Assembly: GCA_964586455.1 (NCBI GenBank)
Contig: CAZPHV010000013.1
Coordinates: forward strand, 1 to 64,000
Length of the DNA stretch: 64,000 nt
Direction of reading: 5' to 3'
From: Aquimonas sp964586455
Lineage (GTDB): Bacteria; Pseudomonadota; Gammaproteobacteria; Xanthomonadales; Xanthomonadaceae
Shown: in pieces, positions 63,636 through 64,000 of the stretch
How the letters are laid out: the number at the start of each line of letters is the position of its first letter
Position numbering within the stretch: position 1 is the first letter of the stretch
The notes under the pieces: model-generated
What the model saw: only the letters and a program-made list of their open reading frames with translations
The model's database searches: none
What the model was told of the DNA's origin: nothing
Translations under genes and position numbers: made by a program

Positions 63636-64000
63636 TCAACCCGCATCCGCCTGCACCGCGCCTGGGTCGGCAGCTTTGCCGCGCCTGCGGCCGTAGAGGT
63701 CGTCTTCGGGGCCGGCGCTGCCCGCGAGACCGCGCAGGCTGGAGTCCAGCGGCAGGGCGCCGCGCTCGTCCAGGCTGAACGGGGCTTCCAAACTGGCACG
63801 ATCGGCACCGGTCTGCTGTTGCCAGCGCGTCAGGCTTGCCGGCACCAGGATGCGGCTGCCAGGGCGGCTGTCGCTGAATCCGCAGCTGCCACTGCGGTCA
63901 TGGAAGATGTTGTGGTCTGACCCGGGCGCGCCTTCAAGGCCCGCCAAGCCACCGAGCTCGCGCGACCAGCGGATCGCCAGGCAAGGCCGCCCGTCCTGCA
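63636..64000 (-). CDS. 3' part of a right-handed beta-helix protein (runs off the window)
   Basis: The frame is open to the window edge with no start needed, giving about 121 residues of the C-terminus. NIFHDRSGSCG, then SRILVPASLTRWQQQTGADRASL, then ALPLDSSLRGLAG and a final DPGAVQADAG are typical of the end of parallel beta-helix proteins (compare the usual DIGAVQ ending). It is likely another exported glycan-binding or glycan-active protein. Confidence 0.7.
   Translation of the reverse strand, partial: QDGRPCLAIRWSRELGGLAGLEGAPGSDHNIFHDRSGSCGFSDSRPGSRILVPASLTRWQQQTGADRASLEAPFSLDERGALPLDSSLRGLAGSAGPEDDLYGRRRGKAADPGAVQADAG

Overview
The window comes from a high-GC gammaproteobacterium, most likely of the order Lysobacterales (Xanthomonadales). 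The evidence is gene order: rpmH-rnpA-yidC-mnmE on the minus strand diverging from dnaA-dnaN-recF-gyrB on the plus strand, followed by a TPR-tonB-exbB-exbD-exbD block and pdxJ. Genus cannot be fixed from sequence alone. A run of 100 Ns (61586-61685) shows this is a scaffold.

Layout. (1) 30-9554, minus strand: a complete type I restriction-modification locus (hsdM, hsdS, hsdR) carrying two extra genes between hsdS and hsdR (a DUF3800 protein and an unknown), ending in a secreted RCC1-repeat gene that overlaps hsdR by one base. (2) 9631-20241: the chromosomal origin neighbourhood. oriC with two perfect DnaA boxes lies between dnaA and dnaN, and two parS-like ParB sites lie inside recF. (3) 20373-31604: a predicted 7TM inactive-transglutaminase protein with its ATP-grasp partner, a TonB energy-transduction operon with three ExbD paralogues, then pdxJ, glmS, a VanZ-like gene and galE. 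(4) 31601-48869: an exopolysaccharide gene cluster of the kind associated with exosortase A. It has an alpha/beta hydrolase pair, four glycosyltransferases, an O-antigen-ligase-like protein, a Gfo/Idh/MocA oxidoreductase, an SDR epimerase, a flippase, a polysaccharide deacetylase and a second deacetylase-like protein. glmS and galE would supply amino-sugar and UDP-galactose precursors. No exosortase gene is visible. (5) 49053-57371: an RHS/YD-repeat polymorphic toxin locus. The main gene ends in a tip with the GIY-YIG nuclease signature. Downstream is a displaced second RHS C-terminal cassette that repeats 971 bp of the core and carries a different tip; the cassette has truncated an XRE-type regulator. 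Candidate immunity genes follow each tip. (6) 57575-64000: small secreted and membrane proteins, a secreted beta-helix protein, REP-like repeats beside the assembly gap, a second exosortase-associated hydrolase pair, and the 3' end of another beta-helix protein running off the window.

Most noteworthy: the two-tip RHS locus with its insertion junction, the parS-like sites in recF, and the two hydrolase pairs in which one partner has a cysteine and the other an arginine at the nucleophile position.
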